DNA of 56,533 nucleotides, taken from contig NZ_AQWR01000009.1 of the NCBI RefSeq assembly GCF_000375645.1, positions 1-56,533 on the forward strand, read 5' to 3'. Of the stretch, positions 9,438 to 18,462 are shown one piece after another; within the stretch, counting starts at the first letter, position 1; every line of letters starts with the position of its first letter. Both the position numbers and the translations under genes were made by a program. This DNA comes from Porphyromonas bennonis DSM 23058 = JCM 16335 (GTDB lineage: Bacteria; Bacteroidota; Bacteroidia; Bacteroidales; Porphyromonadaceae). The notes beneath the pieces were generated by a model. The model worked only from the letters and a program-made list of their open reading frames with translations. It was not told the DNA's origin and did no database searches.

Positions 9438-9455
9438 CTGAGTCTGGACACTCGA

Positions 9456-10598
9456 TCACAGATCGAATGTCACACTTAGATGCTTATCGCTCCTGATGTA
9501 TGTATTGCTCACCTCGTAGGACACTGTGGACTGACCAGCCCTAGCAGTCAGTATCTGTGAAGATCGTGGATAGAGCACGACCCTCTTAGTGCCGTCACCG
9601 GACTGGAGATCGAGCTCGAAGTAGAGGTCGCTATTGTTGCTAATCGTGTAGTAATCGGTTTCCGCTTTCTTCCCCGAGACGCTGTGGTATGGTCTGCTGA
9701 TAGAGACGCATGCATCAAAGAGTGCCCTTACGTTTTCTTCCCTTCCAGCCAGCAGCTTGCTAGCCCATGCAATCGTACGACCAGACTCCAGAGCCTCTCT
9801 AATGCCATCGGCTGATCGATCCTTTGCGAGCACGAGTGTCATCGTGCGATGAATGTACCCTCTCGTGCGATCGTAGTCATGCCGTATGAGATTATGAATG
9901 TCTGATGTACCCATCACGGTCAGGTTGTGATCAACGCACCAGTCAAGGGCACGCTTATGGAAGCCAAAACCATTGATCACCTCGATTCCCCTCAGGGCTC
10001 CCTCACGGTAGATCTGGTCGATAAAAGGGAGCCAGGTGTAAGAGCCCTCGATATTTGGCTTCCAACCGGGGTGGTTCCAGAATATGAAGGCTCCCTGCTC
10101 CTTAGCTGCCATGATGCTCTCTAAGTCTTGCTTGCTGCTCTTGTCCTCGCTAAAGAGGGAGTTGTCAGTAGTAAAGATAGCGTTGAAGTGACCGGGAGGG
10201 GTGTCTCGGGTGATCTCTGACCCTCTGATGAGGATGAGATCCTTACGCAGAGCATCCTCCTGGGCGATGTCGTGAGCACGATTGTGTCCAGTAGAGACAT
10301 CGTTATGGTGTGGGTGGTACTCGATATGGTCTGTAATGGCCAGAGCATCTAGTCCCTCCTCCCATGCCTCTTGGGTCCTGATCGTGGGCCATACCAGCCC
10401 GTCTGAGAAGATGGTGTGCATGTGGAAGTCGCACTTAAGGACCGTATACTCCCCCACAGCTGGGATCATGATCTGCTCCCTCATCGCCGGGCGTCTCTGC
10501 TCCTGTAGATAGAGCATACCGTCGCCCTCTACGTTCTGAGCCCGGACATACAAGGAACTGCACATCAGTAGGGCTACAAATAGTGATTTGATCTTCAT
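9456..10598 (-). CDS. Secreted PHP-domain phosphodiesterase (Sb-PDE-like)
   Basis: I chose the ATG at 10598 because it starts a clean signal peptide (MKIKSLFVALLMCSSLYVRA); the frame also contains an upstream ATG at 10625 that would add nine residues. The mature protein opens with the PHP metal-binding motif (DFHMHTIFSDG, then ALAITDHIEYHPHH), and later metal ligands appear in the IFWNHPGW and MGTSDIHNL stretches. PHP proteins of this group are metal-dependent phosphoesterases; the Sb-PDE type cleaves phosphodiesters. The C-terminal roughly 90 residues look like a beta-sandwich. It follows susD by 36 bp, so it probably processes the ligand imported by this SusCD pair, which would then carry a phosphodiester. 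The substrate is not known. Confidence 0.82.
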   Translation of the reverse strand: MKIKSLFVALLMCSSLYVRAQNVEGDGMLYLQEQRRPAMREQIMIPAVGEYTVLKCDFHMHTIFSDGLVWPTIRTQEAWEEGLDALAITDHIEYHPHHNDVSTGHNRAHDIAQEDALRKDLILIRGSEITRDTPPGHFNAIFTTDNSLFSEDKSSKQDLESIMAAKEQGAFIFWNHPGWKPNIEGSYTWLPFIDQIYREGALRGIEVINGFGFHKRALDWCVDHNLTVMGTSDIHNLIRHDYDRTRGYIHRTMTLVLAKDRSADGIREALESGRTIAWASKLLAGREENVRALFDACVSISRPYHSVSGKKAETDYYTISNNSDLYFELDLQSGDGTKRVVLYPRSSQILTARAGQSTVSYEVSNTYIRSDKHLSVTFDL

Positions 10599-10634
10599 GT
10601 TGTTTCTTTGGATTATATGTAACACTTATATTAT

Positions 10635-12386
10635 TTATTTCCACCCGGGATTTTGCTTGAGGTTGGGGTTGAGTACCAGATCCTCCTCCGAGATGGGATG
10701 GAGGTAGTTCTTCTCGCTAAATACTCTCTTCTCCTCATTTCGCCATAGGACGTGTCCCTTGTCCCCCTCCGATAGGACGGCAGAGGTGCCATCAATGACG
10801 TAGTAGATAACGCCAGGAGTCTTCTTGGTCGGAGCTTTCCTGACGAAGGAAACATCAGGGGTACCATTGCCATCCAGATCCATAGGAGTATCCATGGCCG
10901 GGACGTAGATACCCTTCCACGGCATCTCCAGCAGATCTCCCTTGTGCCATCTGAGGAGATCCCTATATCTCAGTCCCTCGTAGCATAGCTCGATGCCTCT
11001 CTCTCGTCTGATCTCAAGTAGATACTTGTCGCTGATCTCGGGGAAGTACACCTCCTGCATATATGGGTCTGCCGAGTCGGGGATCTTTGGACTCACACCA
11101 GCACGCTCTCGCAGCGGAGCTATCGTAAGCTCCCAGGTAGACTGATCAAACTTCCCAAGCTCAGCCATTGCCTCAGCATAGTTGAGTAGGATCTCTCCAT
11201 AGCGAAGAAGGGTGACGGAATTGTAGGACTCTCCCACTCCATCTAATCTCTTATCATCGAGGCTGAACTTGAGGATATGATATCCGGTAAATGTATAGCC
11301 AAAGTTAGGAGGTGCCGGCGTCCCATCACTTCTCTTGTAGCCCAATGACCTGATCGTCTGAGATAGCCTCGGGTCACGATCCTTCATCTCGTCCACAAAT
11401 AGTATCCTATCGTAATCGGGATGATCGGTAAATCTAGAGCCATCCTTCATCAGATAGGTATTGACGAATTGCTTGTTGAGTCCCCATCTCGCTCCGTATG
11501 TGGCGCTATTGTACTTCCACGTGATATTATGCCATCTCCTCAGGGCGTTGTTGTACTCTACTGCAAAGAGGATTTCCTCTGAGACCGGCTTCTCACTAAT
11601 AAAGAGCGTACGATAGTCGGTGTCAGGATGCCCCGTGGAGTAGAGACGATACTTACCAGAGTCCATGACTTGCTTCGCAGCTCTAGCTGCCTCCTCCAAG
11701 AAATGCTCAGATGACTCCTCTAGACCGAGCTCAGGATGGTACTTTCTGTACGTTCCCTCGAAGAGACAAATTCTGGACTTTAGTCCCAGTGCTACTTGCT
11801 TGGTAATGGTCGTTGCGCTCTCGTCTTTGATATCATGGAGGTTAGCGACTGCATAGTCGAGATCTGCCATTATCGAGTCCATAACCATCGCCCTCGGGTC
11901 ACGTGGACGCATCAGCTGATCCTCATCATTAGGATCGATAGGCTTGCTGTACCATGGTACATCTCCGTAGGTGACAACTTTGTCGAAGTATTCCTTGGCC
12001 CTGAAGAGCCTAGCTACTCCTATATAGTGGCGCTTATGTGTTTCTTCAACTGGTGATGAGGAGGCTTTAGCAATGAAGTAATTAAGATTACGTATGTTGC
12101 TCCAGTTCCATTTACCCTCATTCACCGAGCTATAGGCTCCGGCAATAAAAGTGGGGGAGCTGTTTTTTGAGGTGAAGTCTCCCATCCCGTCTCTATTAAC
12201 TACGGTCAGCCCTCCCGGAAGCATTTTCTGGTAGAAGGAGTTAGTGTACAGCTCCAGGTCTGTTTCCGACTTGAAGAAATCTCCTGGTGACAACTTATTC
12301 ACGGGGGATAAATCCAAAAAGTCGGTGCATGATATAAGGCATATCAGGGTAGTTAGGACACCGAATACTTGCTTTATATTTTTCAT
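10635..12386 (-). CDS. SusD/RagB-like surface lipoprotein (pair 1)
   Basis: The N-terminus is a lipoprotein signal peptide ending in the lipobox LISC, so the protein is lipid-anchored, in this family usually on the cell surface. The SusD signature follows (FLDLSPVNKLSPGDFFKSE, residues about 25-45), then helical TPR-like segments (RLFRAKEYFDKVVTYGDVPW) and the C-terminal region typical of the family (RRERGIELCYEGLRYRDLLRW). SusD proteins form the lid of the SusC barrel and capture ligand. The 583-residue length is within the family range. It starts 10 bp after the susC stop. Base composition is lower in GC than neighbouring operons. Confidence 0.95.
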   Translation of the reverse strand: MKNIKQVFGVLTTLICLISCTDFLDLSPVNKLSPGDFFKSETDLELYTNSFYQKMLPGGLTVVNRDGMGDFTSKNSSPTFIAGAYSSVNEGKWNWSNIRNLNYFIAKASSSPVEETHKRHYIGVARLFRAKEYFDKVVTYGDVPWYSKPIDPNDEDQLMRPRDPRAMVMDSIMADLDYAVANLHDIKDESATTITKQVALGLKSRICLFEGTYRKYHPELGLEESSEHFLEEAARAAKQVMDSGKYRLYSTGHPDTDYRTLFISEKPVSEEILFAVEYNNALRRWHNITWKYNSATYGARWGLNKQFVNTYLMKDGSRFTDHPDYDRILFVDEMKDRDPRLSQTIRSLGYKRSDGTPAPPNFGYTFTGYHILKFSLDDKRLDGVGESYNSVTLLRYGEILLNYAEAMAELGKFDQSTWELTIAPLRERAGVSPKIPDSADPYMQEVYFPEISDKYLLEIRRERGIELCYEGLRYRDLLRWHKGDLLEMPWKGIYVPAMDTPMDLDGNGTPDVSFVRKAPTKKTPGVIYYVIDGTSAVLSEGDKGHVLWRNEEKRVFSEKNYLHPISEEDLVLNPNLKQNPGWK

Positions 12387-12396
12387 GATAGGGTGC

Positions 12397-15300
12397 TTAA
12401 TAGGTGATTTGTAGACCGAGAGTCCAGGATTTTAGCATCGGGTATGCGTAGCCCTGACCCTGTCCATTGGTAAGTTCTTTCTTTGGGTTTTCAATCACTT
12501 CGGGATCGAAGTTTGGAGCGTGCTTGAAGAGATTAGAGTACGTCAATACGTTCTGACCAGTCAGATAGAGCTGGGCTTTTGTGAGCTTGAGTTTGCTTAG
12601 GGCTGATGGGGCGAGGTCATATGTAAGGGTGATATTCTTTAGTCTGATGTAGCTTGCATCCTGCAGGTATCGAGTCTGCGGCGCCCCTAATGATCTGTTA
12701 GTCCGTAAGGCCGTATATCCTCTAAATCGAGGGAAGTACGCATCAGGCTTTTCCTCAGTCCAGTGGTTATTGATAAGGTAGGTGGGCTGGTAGCCGTAGG
12801 GCCTATTGTATGGGCCGTAGAATAGTCCCGCCTCTGGTGAGAAATACCAATCCCTCTTCCCTACACCTTGGAAGAAAAGTGAGAGTCCGACATTTGACCA
12901 ATTTGCGGACAGATTGAGTCCGAATTGGTATCGAGGGGAGTTGTTACCGATGATCCTCCTATCTCCGGGATTGGAGACAGTATTGGAGCCTTGATTGATG
13001 ACGTGATCATTATTCAGGTCGGCAAATTTCAGATCTCCTGGTAGCCAGACCCTGTTGTTGGAGTTTTGAAGATAGCTCTGGTCTGCGTGTGCTTTGATGT
13101 CCTCCTCATCCTTGAAAAATCCCAAGGTCTCGTAGCCCCATATCTCGCCTATGACCTCGCCTTTATAATGTTTCCCCAGTATCATCTCATCATTGTTGAA
13201 GCGGGTAATCTTGGAAGTGCTGTCCCACAATGATGCTCTGATGCTCCAGAAGAAGTCCTTACCGCCGAGATCAAACTGGTCTTTCCAAGAGATGGTTGCC
13301 TCCCAGCCGGTCGTCGACATATCTGCATAATTGCCAAAGGGGACCTTATTCCCAAAAACACTTGGCAAAGGCTTGCTCTCTGTAAACATATCCTTTGTCT
13401 GTCGGTCGTACCAGTCCAGAATTATCTCTAACCGATTGTTGAAAAGGTTGGCATCCAGACCGAAGTCGAGCGTATTGGCAGTCTCCCAAGTAAGTCCATC
13501 CGGTATGACATTAGGCATAGAGGTGTAGGTCTGCTTGACGCCATTGAGAAGCACAGAGGTCTGACCAACTCCCATTGTCTCCAAAAATCTATAAGGAGGG
13601 ACGTTCCCATTTCCAAGGGAGCCGTACGAGGCTCGTATCTTGAGGTTGTCGAGCCAGCTGTGAGTCGCGGACATAAAGGGCTCATCACTGATTCTCCAGC
13701 CCACGGAGAGTGAGGGGAAAAATCCGAAGCGCTGGCTCTTAGGAAACTTTGATGATCCGTCATACCTGCCATTGGTCTCGATCAAATAACGCCCTTGGTA
13801 GTCATAGGCCAGTCTGTAAAATAGTCCCATAAAGGCCCAGTCGCTGCCTCCACCTCCGATACTGTAATTGAGTCCATCCATCAGATCATAGTCAGGCAAT
13901 TGCTCTGATAGGAGTCCATCTCTGGACGTGCTAAGTCGACGTGATGATTGCTTCTCGATATTGTATCCTAGAAGAGTGGTGAGATGGTGCTTATCCTGGA
14001 AGGTATCCTTGTACTGTGCTGTGATGTTCCCTCCGAGATATGATGTTTGGTCATTATATGATCGTAAGAGACTTTTTCCAAATCGTCTGACCTCGCCGGG
14101 CCGTATGCTATAGTCGATGTAATTATTTGATCGACTCTCCTTCCTAAACGACTTGGAGAATGTGAAGTCCGCCTTGACCATTAATCTATTGTCCAGCGCA
14201 TATCCGGTAAGGCTGCTGATGGACTTAGTAGAGTCGTAGTCTGTGAGGGACTTGTTCTTCTGCTCTATAAATGCGGCCACCCCATTATATACCGCTGAGT
14301 GAGTATAGGTACCATCGGGATTACGTAGCACCGCAATTGGATAGCCCTGATGCTCAAATTGTCGCCAGATATTTCCGTCTCCATCTGATAGCATTGGGTA
14401 CTTGTATGAGTATTTATTGTACTCCACATTCTCTTCAAATGTTAGCCAGGGGGTGATCTTTACTGAGCCTTTGAGCCTGAGGTTGTACTTGTGAAATTTG
14501 TCAGCGTTGTAATTGAAGATACCATCTTGGAAGTAGTATCTGGCAGAGGCATACATACGCACTCGGTCTGACCCTCCGCTGACAGATGCCGCTTGCTCAG
14601 TTGCAAAGGACTGGCTCTTATAGATCGTCTTGTACCAGTCTGTATCTCCGAAGTACCAGTATCGACCCTTGCTCTCGTTATAGATAGCCTCTGGTGCTCC
14701 AGGGTTATTGTCCTGCGCCTTCAGCTCATCCAGATACTCTGCGGAGAATGGATAGATGTTATTGACCGAAATAGGGAATGACTTATAGTCGTACCATGCG
14801 TTAAAGGCATCTGAAAAGTTTTTTGCCCATGAGTAGCCGTCGGTATTGAGCTTCGGAACGACTGTCGGTTGGTTGATAGAGTAGTTGCTTGAGACATTTA
14901 CGTGGATCTTCCCCTCGCTGGCTTGCTTTGTCGTGATGAGGACTACTCCAAAGGCAGCTCGGGATCCGTAGATGGCCGATGAAGCTGCGTCCTTGAGTAC
15001 TGAAATGCTCTCGATGTCATTTGGATTGATCATCGATGGATCTCCCTCCACCCCATCGATGAGTACGAGAGCTGATCCGCCGGCTCCGATGGAGGTCCGA
15101 CCCCTGACGTTGAAGGAGACGGATCGAGTGGGACTGCCATCTGGCATGGAGATATTCAGATTTGGGACCATTCCTTGTAGACCTCTTGCGAGATTGGGAA
15201 GGGGTCTGTTCTCCAGCACATCGCCACCGACCTGACTTACAGCACCGGTGAGATTGACTTTCTTCTGACTTCCATAGCCGACTACTACCAGCTCGTCAAG

Positions 15301-15630
15301 TAGATCTGTGCTCTCCCTAAGTGTGACGTCTTGTGGAGATGTCCCATCCCATACGATTGTGACTTCGTCAAATCCTACATAAGAGAACCTGATCACTTGC
15401 CCGACCTCAAGCTTGATCGTATACCCGCCATCTGCACTCGTGACCGTGCCTTCTTTAGTTCCTTGGACTACAACCTTCACGCCTGGAAGAGGATCACCCA
15501 TGGAGTCTCTGACTACTCCTCTGAGTGATTCCTTCTCCTCTGCGTGGGACAGCATTGCGGAGGAGCTGAGGACAGTCATTAACAGTCCTGATAGCAGCAT
15601 TTTGAGGATCTGTCTGATTCTATAACTCAT
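12397..15630 (-). CDS. SusC/RagA-like TonB-dependent transporter (pair 1)
   Basis: A signal peptide (to about residue 30) precedes a carboxypeptidase-regulatory-like beta-sandwich domain (about 35-110, LRGVVRDSMGDPLPGVKV). Next comes the SusC-family hallmark DELVVVGYGSQKKVNLTGA, the plug domain with VLIDGVEGDPSMINPNDIES and SAIYGSRAAFGVVLIT, and a 22-strand-type barrel to the C-terminus (WTLGLQITY). It uses TonB energy to import ligands too large for porins, with SusD as the lid. It is the first gene of the susC-susD-PHP operon. GC content is clearly lower than in other operons here: two 60-base lines at 13921 and 14041 count 27 and 26 G+C. This suggests separate acquisition of the locus. Confidence 0.95.
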   Translation of the reverse strand: MSYRIRQILKMLLSGLLMTVLSSSAMLSHAEEKESLRGVVRDSMGDPLPGVKVVVQGTKEGTVTSADGGYTIKLEVGQVIRFSYVGFDEVTIVWDGTSPQDVTLRESTDLLDELVVVGYGSQKKVNLTGAVSQVGGDVLENRPLPNLARGLQGMVPNLNISMPDGSPTRSVSFNVRGRTSIGAGGSALVLIDGVEGDPSMINPNDIESISVLKDAASSAIYGSRAAFGVVLITTKQASEGKIHVNVSSNYSINQPTVVPKLNTDGYSWAKNFSDAFNAWYDYKSFPISVNNIYPFSAEYLDELKAQDNNPGAPEAIYNESKGRYWYFGDTDWYKTIYKSQSFATEQAASVSGGSDRVRMYASARYYFQDGIFNYNADKFHKYNLRLKGSVKITPWLTFEENVEYNKYSYKYPMLSDGDGNIWRQFEHQGYPIAVLRNPDGTYTHSAVYNGVAAFIEQKNKSLTDYDSTKSISSLTGYALDNRLMVKADFTFSKSFRKESRSNNYIDYSIRPGEVRRFGKSLLRSYNDQTSYLGGNITAQYKDTFQDKHHLTTLLGYNIEKQSSRRLSTSRDGLLSEQLPDYDLMDGLNYSIGGGGSDWAFMGLFYRLAYDYQGRYLIETNGRYDGSSKFPKSQRFGFFPSLSVGWRISDEPFMSATHSWLDNLKIRASYGSLGNGNVPPYRFLETMGVGQTSVLLNGVKQTYTSMPNVIPDGLTWETANTLDFGLDANLFNNRLEIILDWYDRQTKDMFTESKPLPSVFGNKVPFGNYADMSTTGWEATISWKDQFDLGGKDFFWSIRASLWDSTSKITRFNNDEMILGKHYKGEVIGEIWGYETLGFFKDEEDIKAHADQSYLQNSNNRVWLPGDLKFADLNNDHVINQGSNTVSNPGDRRIIGNNSPRYQFGLNLSANWSNVGLSLFFQGVGKRDWYFSPEAGLFYGPYNRPYGYQPTYLINNHWTEEKPDAYFPRFRGYTALRTNRSLGAPQTRYLQDASYIRLKNITLTYDLAPSALSKLKLTKAQLYLTGQNVLTYSNLFKHAPNFDPEVIENPKKELTNGQGQGYAYPMLKSWTLGLQITY

Positions 15631-15688
15631 TGTTCGTAAAATAAATTGCCGAGTGTGAGTGTATAATTATTTTCCTTTGATTGCGCTG

Positions 15689-15696
15689 CAAAAATA
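15689..15696 (-). promoter_or_regulatory. Putative -7 element of the susC-susD-PHP operon
   Basis: Read on the minus strand the bases are TATTTTTG, matching TAnnTTTG. It lies about 60 bp before the susC start codon in an AT-rich stretch. No clear -33 TTTG is seen, which is compatible with a regulated promoter. Confidence 0.45.
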
Positions 15697-15895
15697 TATT
15701 TATTGTGTTTCTCCGGGGTTTACATAGTGTTAAAGTTGTGTGACTGTGAGTTAGTAGCGGTATGAGTAGATCACCTAAAAGGTTGAGATTGTTATCGGAG
15801 TGGTCTAGACGCCTAAAATGAGCGTCCGATGACCAGTTCGTTATGATGTCCTGAGAGTCATTGACCTCGTTACCGGCTTCCTCTATTTCATAAAT

Positions 15896-15937
15896 GAGCC
15901 GGGACTCAGCGTATATGCAAACGCTGAGTCCCGGCTC
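15896..15937 (-). terminator. Terminator of the tpx-GH20 operon
   Basis: A perfect 17-bp inverted repeat (15896-15912 and 15921-15937) with an 8-base loop follows the GH20 stop codon by about 20 bp. On the minus strand the second arm is followed by an A/T-rich stretch (atttatgaaa) rather than a clean U run, but the stem is very stable. Confidence 0.85.
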
Positions 15938-15958
15938 TCTTGAGAGAGTGCTAAAGAG

Positions 15959-17914
15959 CTATTGGCGTAGTAGCCAGTCTATGCGGAGGTTGGAGAGGTC
16001 GCCGCTGAAGCGTCCTGTCCGCTCCAGCGGGAAGACCAGCGTCTGTACCCAGTAGCGAGGTCCCTTCAGCTCACGATCCTCAGGATGGACGATGATGCCG
16101 AGCGTCTCCTGCAGCTGACCGTCGATGTAGAGTCTGGTCTCCCGATTGGTCCCCTCAATAGTTACCGCTGTCTCTCGACCCTCTGGCAGGCGGTAATCCC
16201 AGTGGTATCGGTAGCCGTCCCGCTCGAAGCCCAGCATCCCCTTCTCCGGTGTGGACAGGTAGAGCGTGGCATTCTTCGAGGCAAAGAGGACAGTACCACG
16301 GGGATTATCCCCCGGGGTGATGCGGAAGGAGACTCGGTAGTCGTACCCAATCTCCGTGATCGGCAGACCCAGCGGGGAGTCCACCTTAGGCGATGAGACG
16401 CAGTAGGTGTGCCTATGCTTCTCCGGTCTCGCAAGCAGGTTTACTCCCGGTGCCTCGGATAGACCTCGACGCTTTTGGTCAAAGGTCTCGTAGGACACGG
16501 TTCCGCTCTTTCCCTGCCAATTCTTAGCGGCAATCGTCTGCATGGCGGGGAAGATCCTGTGGTAGACATCATGCTGGCTGATCCCATTGCCGCAGTGGTC
16601 ATTCCAGACGGCGAACATACCCCCCTTGATCTGCGGGTGATGCTCCTCGAAGGTCTTTCGTCCCACTGTTGCCGGAGTCCAGTTCTTATATAGCTCCTCA
16701 ATATTGAGGTAATTGTAGTAGTACCCCGCCTCCGGGACGATGTAGACCCATCCGTCAGGGATGCTGATGATGTCGTACCCGAGGTCGATCATCTCCTGTC
16801 CCTTGGCGTAGTCATCGCTCCAGCAATAGAGCAGGACGTCGTCCACCTTGACCGGCGTCTCGCCACGCGCATGGGTCAGCGAGCCCCAGACGGCTGCTTT
16901 CTTCCCCAGGTCCTCCACCTTGCGGATGTAGCGATCCGTGAAAGCCCGAAACTGCTCCACCACCACAGAGTCTCTGTTGCTGTACTCATCCGTCCCGATA
17001 TGGACGTATGGGGAGATAAAGGTGGGGGCTGTCGGATCGAGATACTCCTCCAGGAGATCGTCCACCACGCGATAGGTGTCGGGACTGAAGAGATCCATGT
17101 GGTCTGCACCATACTCCTTGCTCCCTATCGAGGACAGGTAGTGGGTAAAGGCGAGCGTATGCGCCGGCACATCGATCTCCGGGATGATCGTCACCCCGAG
17201 CGATGCCGCCTCCAGCTGAAGTTGCTTGAAGTCGGCCTTGCTGTAGTGCCCGTCCTGTGCCGTCAGCCCCGGGTGGGTTTCACTCTCGAGACGGAAGGCG
17301 GCGTAGGTCTTGTCCCAGTCCTCGCCGTAGAATTTCTTGAAGCCATTGTCGTTGAGGTGAATGTGGAAGGCATTCATCTTGTAGTACGCCATCAGCTTCA
17401 CGGTAGCGCGGAGGAAGTCGAGGGAGAAAAACTTTCGTCCCACATCCAGCATCATGCCACGTATCGGGTAGTCCGGGTAGTCCTCTATCACGCCGCAGGA
17501 GAGCTCCTGCCCCTGCTCAAGCAGCTGGAGCAGCGTTCGCGTCGCCCAGTAGAGTCCCTGACGGGAGTTGCCGGTGAGAGCGATGTGATCCGGTAGGATC
17601 TCTATCCGATAGGCTTCGGGACCCTTGTCGGAGAGTAGGGTGGGGTGGATCGCAAGGGAAATGGTTCCCGAGGATCCGGCCTTGGCGGTGTCGCCTAGTA
17701 GCTCTCGGAGGTCCTGCCTAAGCAAAACGGCGACCTCCGCCGCCTCCTCCCCCTCGGGGGTGAGACGACAGAGGCCGCTGTAATGGAAAGATCCCTCCGC
17801 CCCGCTCCAGCTCTTGACCTCAGGGATGGTGAAGGGCTTATCGCTCTGAGCAAGCCCCCGCACCGGGCTGAGGAGGATAGAGAGAAGGAGGGGGATTAGG
17901 AGTCCATACTTCAT
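15959..17914 (-). CDS. GH20 beta-N-acetylhexosaminidase
   Basis: A signal peptide ends near LAQ. An N-terminal GH20b-type domain (to about residue 145) leads into the GH20 catalytic barrel beginning at YPIRGMMLDVGRKFF. The catalytic Asp-Glu pair is D309-E310 in HIGTDEYS, and HIHLNDNG and IIPEIDVPAH are the conserved substrate-pocket strands. After the barrel a C-terminal region of about 150 residues (from about 500) resembles a LamG/concanavalin-like beta-sandwich and may bind glycan. The enzyme removes terminal beta-linked GlcNAc or GalNAc from host glycans or from peptidoglycan fragments, probably in the periplasm or at the surface. Its ATG follows directly on the tpx stop codon with no intervening base, so the two are translationally linked. 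Confidence 0.93.
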   Translation of the reverse strand: MKYGLLIPLLLSILLSPVRGLAQSDKPFTIPEVKSWSGAEGSFHYSGLCRLTPEGEEAAEVAVLLRQDLRELLGDTAKAGSSGTISLAIHPTLLSDKGPEAYRIEILPDHIALTGNSRQGLYWATRTLLQLLEQGQELSCGVIEDYPDYPIRGMMLDVGRKFFSLDFLRATVKLMAYYKMNAFHIHLNDNGFKKFYGEDWDKTYAAFRLESETHPGLTAQDGHYSKADFKQLQLEAASLGVTIIPEIDVPAHTLAFTHYLSSIGSKEYGADHMDLFSPDTYRVVDDLLEEYLDPTAPTFISPYVHIGTDEYSNRDSVVVEQFRAFTDRYIRKVEDLGKKAAVWGSLTHARGETPVKVDDVLLYCWSDDYAKGQEMIDLGYDIISIPDGWVYIVPEAGYYYNYLNIEELYKNWTPATVGRKTFEEHHPQIKGGMFAVWNDHCGNGISQHDVYHRIFPAMQTIAAKNWQGKSGTVSYETFDQKRRGLSEAPGVNLLARPEKHRHTYCVSSPKVDSPLGLPITEIGYDYRVSFRITPGDNPRGTVLFASKNATLYLSTPEKGMLGFERDGYRYHWDYRLPEGRETAVTIEGTNRETRLYIDGQLQETLGIIVHPEDRELKGPRYWVQTLVFPLERTGRFSGDLSNLRIDWLLRQ

Positions 17915-18412
17915 TTAGAGTGCAGCGATAGCCTTGTCGTAATTAGGCTCGTGGGTGATCTCCTCCACCTGCTCGGTGTAGAGCACCTTCCCCTCCTCAT
18001 CGAGGACGATGACACAGCGGGACATCAGCCCCTTCAGCGCACCGGAGACCAGCAGGCAGCCGTAGTCCTTTCCGAAGTCCGGACTCTTGAAGGTGGAGAG
18101 CGTCACGACGTTCTCCAGACCCTCGGCACCGCAGAAGCGTCCCTGCGCAAAGGGCAGGTCCGCACTGATGCAGAGGACGACGGTATTATCGAGTGAGGAA
18201 GCCTTCTTATTGAAGGTCCTGACGCTCTGAGCGCAGACCCCCGTATCGATCGACGGGAAGATATTCAGCACGACCCGCTTACCCTTATAGTCGGACAACT
18301 TTGCATCTGAGAGGTCGCCCTTGGTCAGGCAGAAGTCAGGTGCCTTGCTGCCTACCTCAGGCAGCTTACCGATCGTCTCTACTGTCTCTCCTGAAAACTT
18401 TACTTTAGCCAT
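17915..18412 (-). CDS. tpx: Thiol peroxidase (atypical 2-Cys peroxiredoxin)
   Basis: This 165-residue protein has the Tpx signature: peroxidatic Cys60 in [11 protein letters not shown] and resolving Cys94 in GRFCGAEG, with the conserved Thr at two residues before the first Cys pattern. Length and spacing match Tpx of other bacteria (about 165-168 residues). There is no signal peptide. It reduces hydroperoxides using thioredoxin. The gene is immediately followed by the GH20 gene on the same strand. The functional link between the two is not obvious. Confidence 0.97.
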   Translation of the reverse strand: MAKVKFSGETVETIGKLPEVGSKAPDFCLTKGDLSDAKLSDYKGKRVVLNIFPSIDTGVCAQSVRTFNKKASSLDNTVVLCISADLPFAQGRFCGAEGLENVVTLSTFKSPDFGKDYGCLLVSGALKGLMSRCVIVLDEEGKVLYTEQVEEITHEPNYDKAIAAL

Positions 18413-18462
18413 AATTTCTTGTGATTGTTGTTATGTGATGTGTGAAAAAATAGATTTGTCTC

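Larger units (their letters stand above)
15631..15958. other. Intergenic region upstream of susC (pair 1)
   Basis: This 328-bp gap holds the putative susC promoter at 15689-15696 near its left side and the terminator of the tpx-GH20 operon at 15896-15937 near its right side. The middle, about 15700-15890, shows no convincing open frame, hairpin or repeat. Confidence 0.6.

Noticed and set aside
16871-17596. 241-codon frame opposite the GH20 gene
   Set aside because: It mirrors the codon structure of the GH20 gene and shows no domain.
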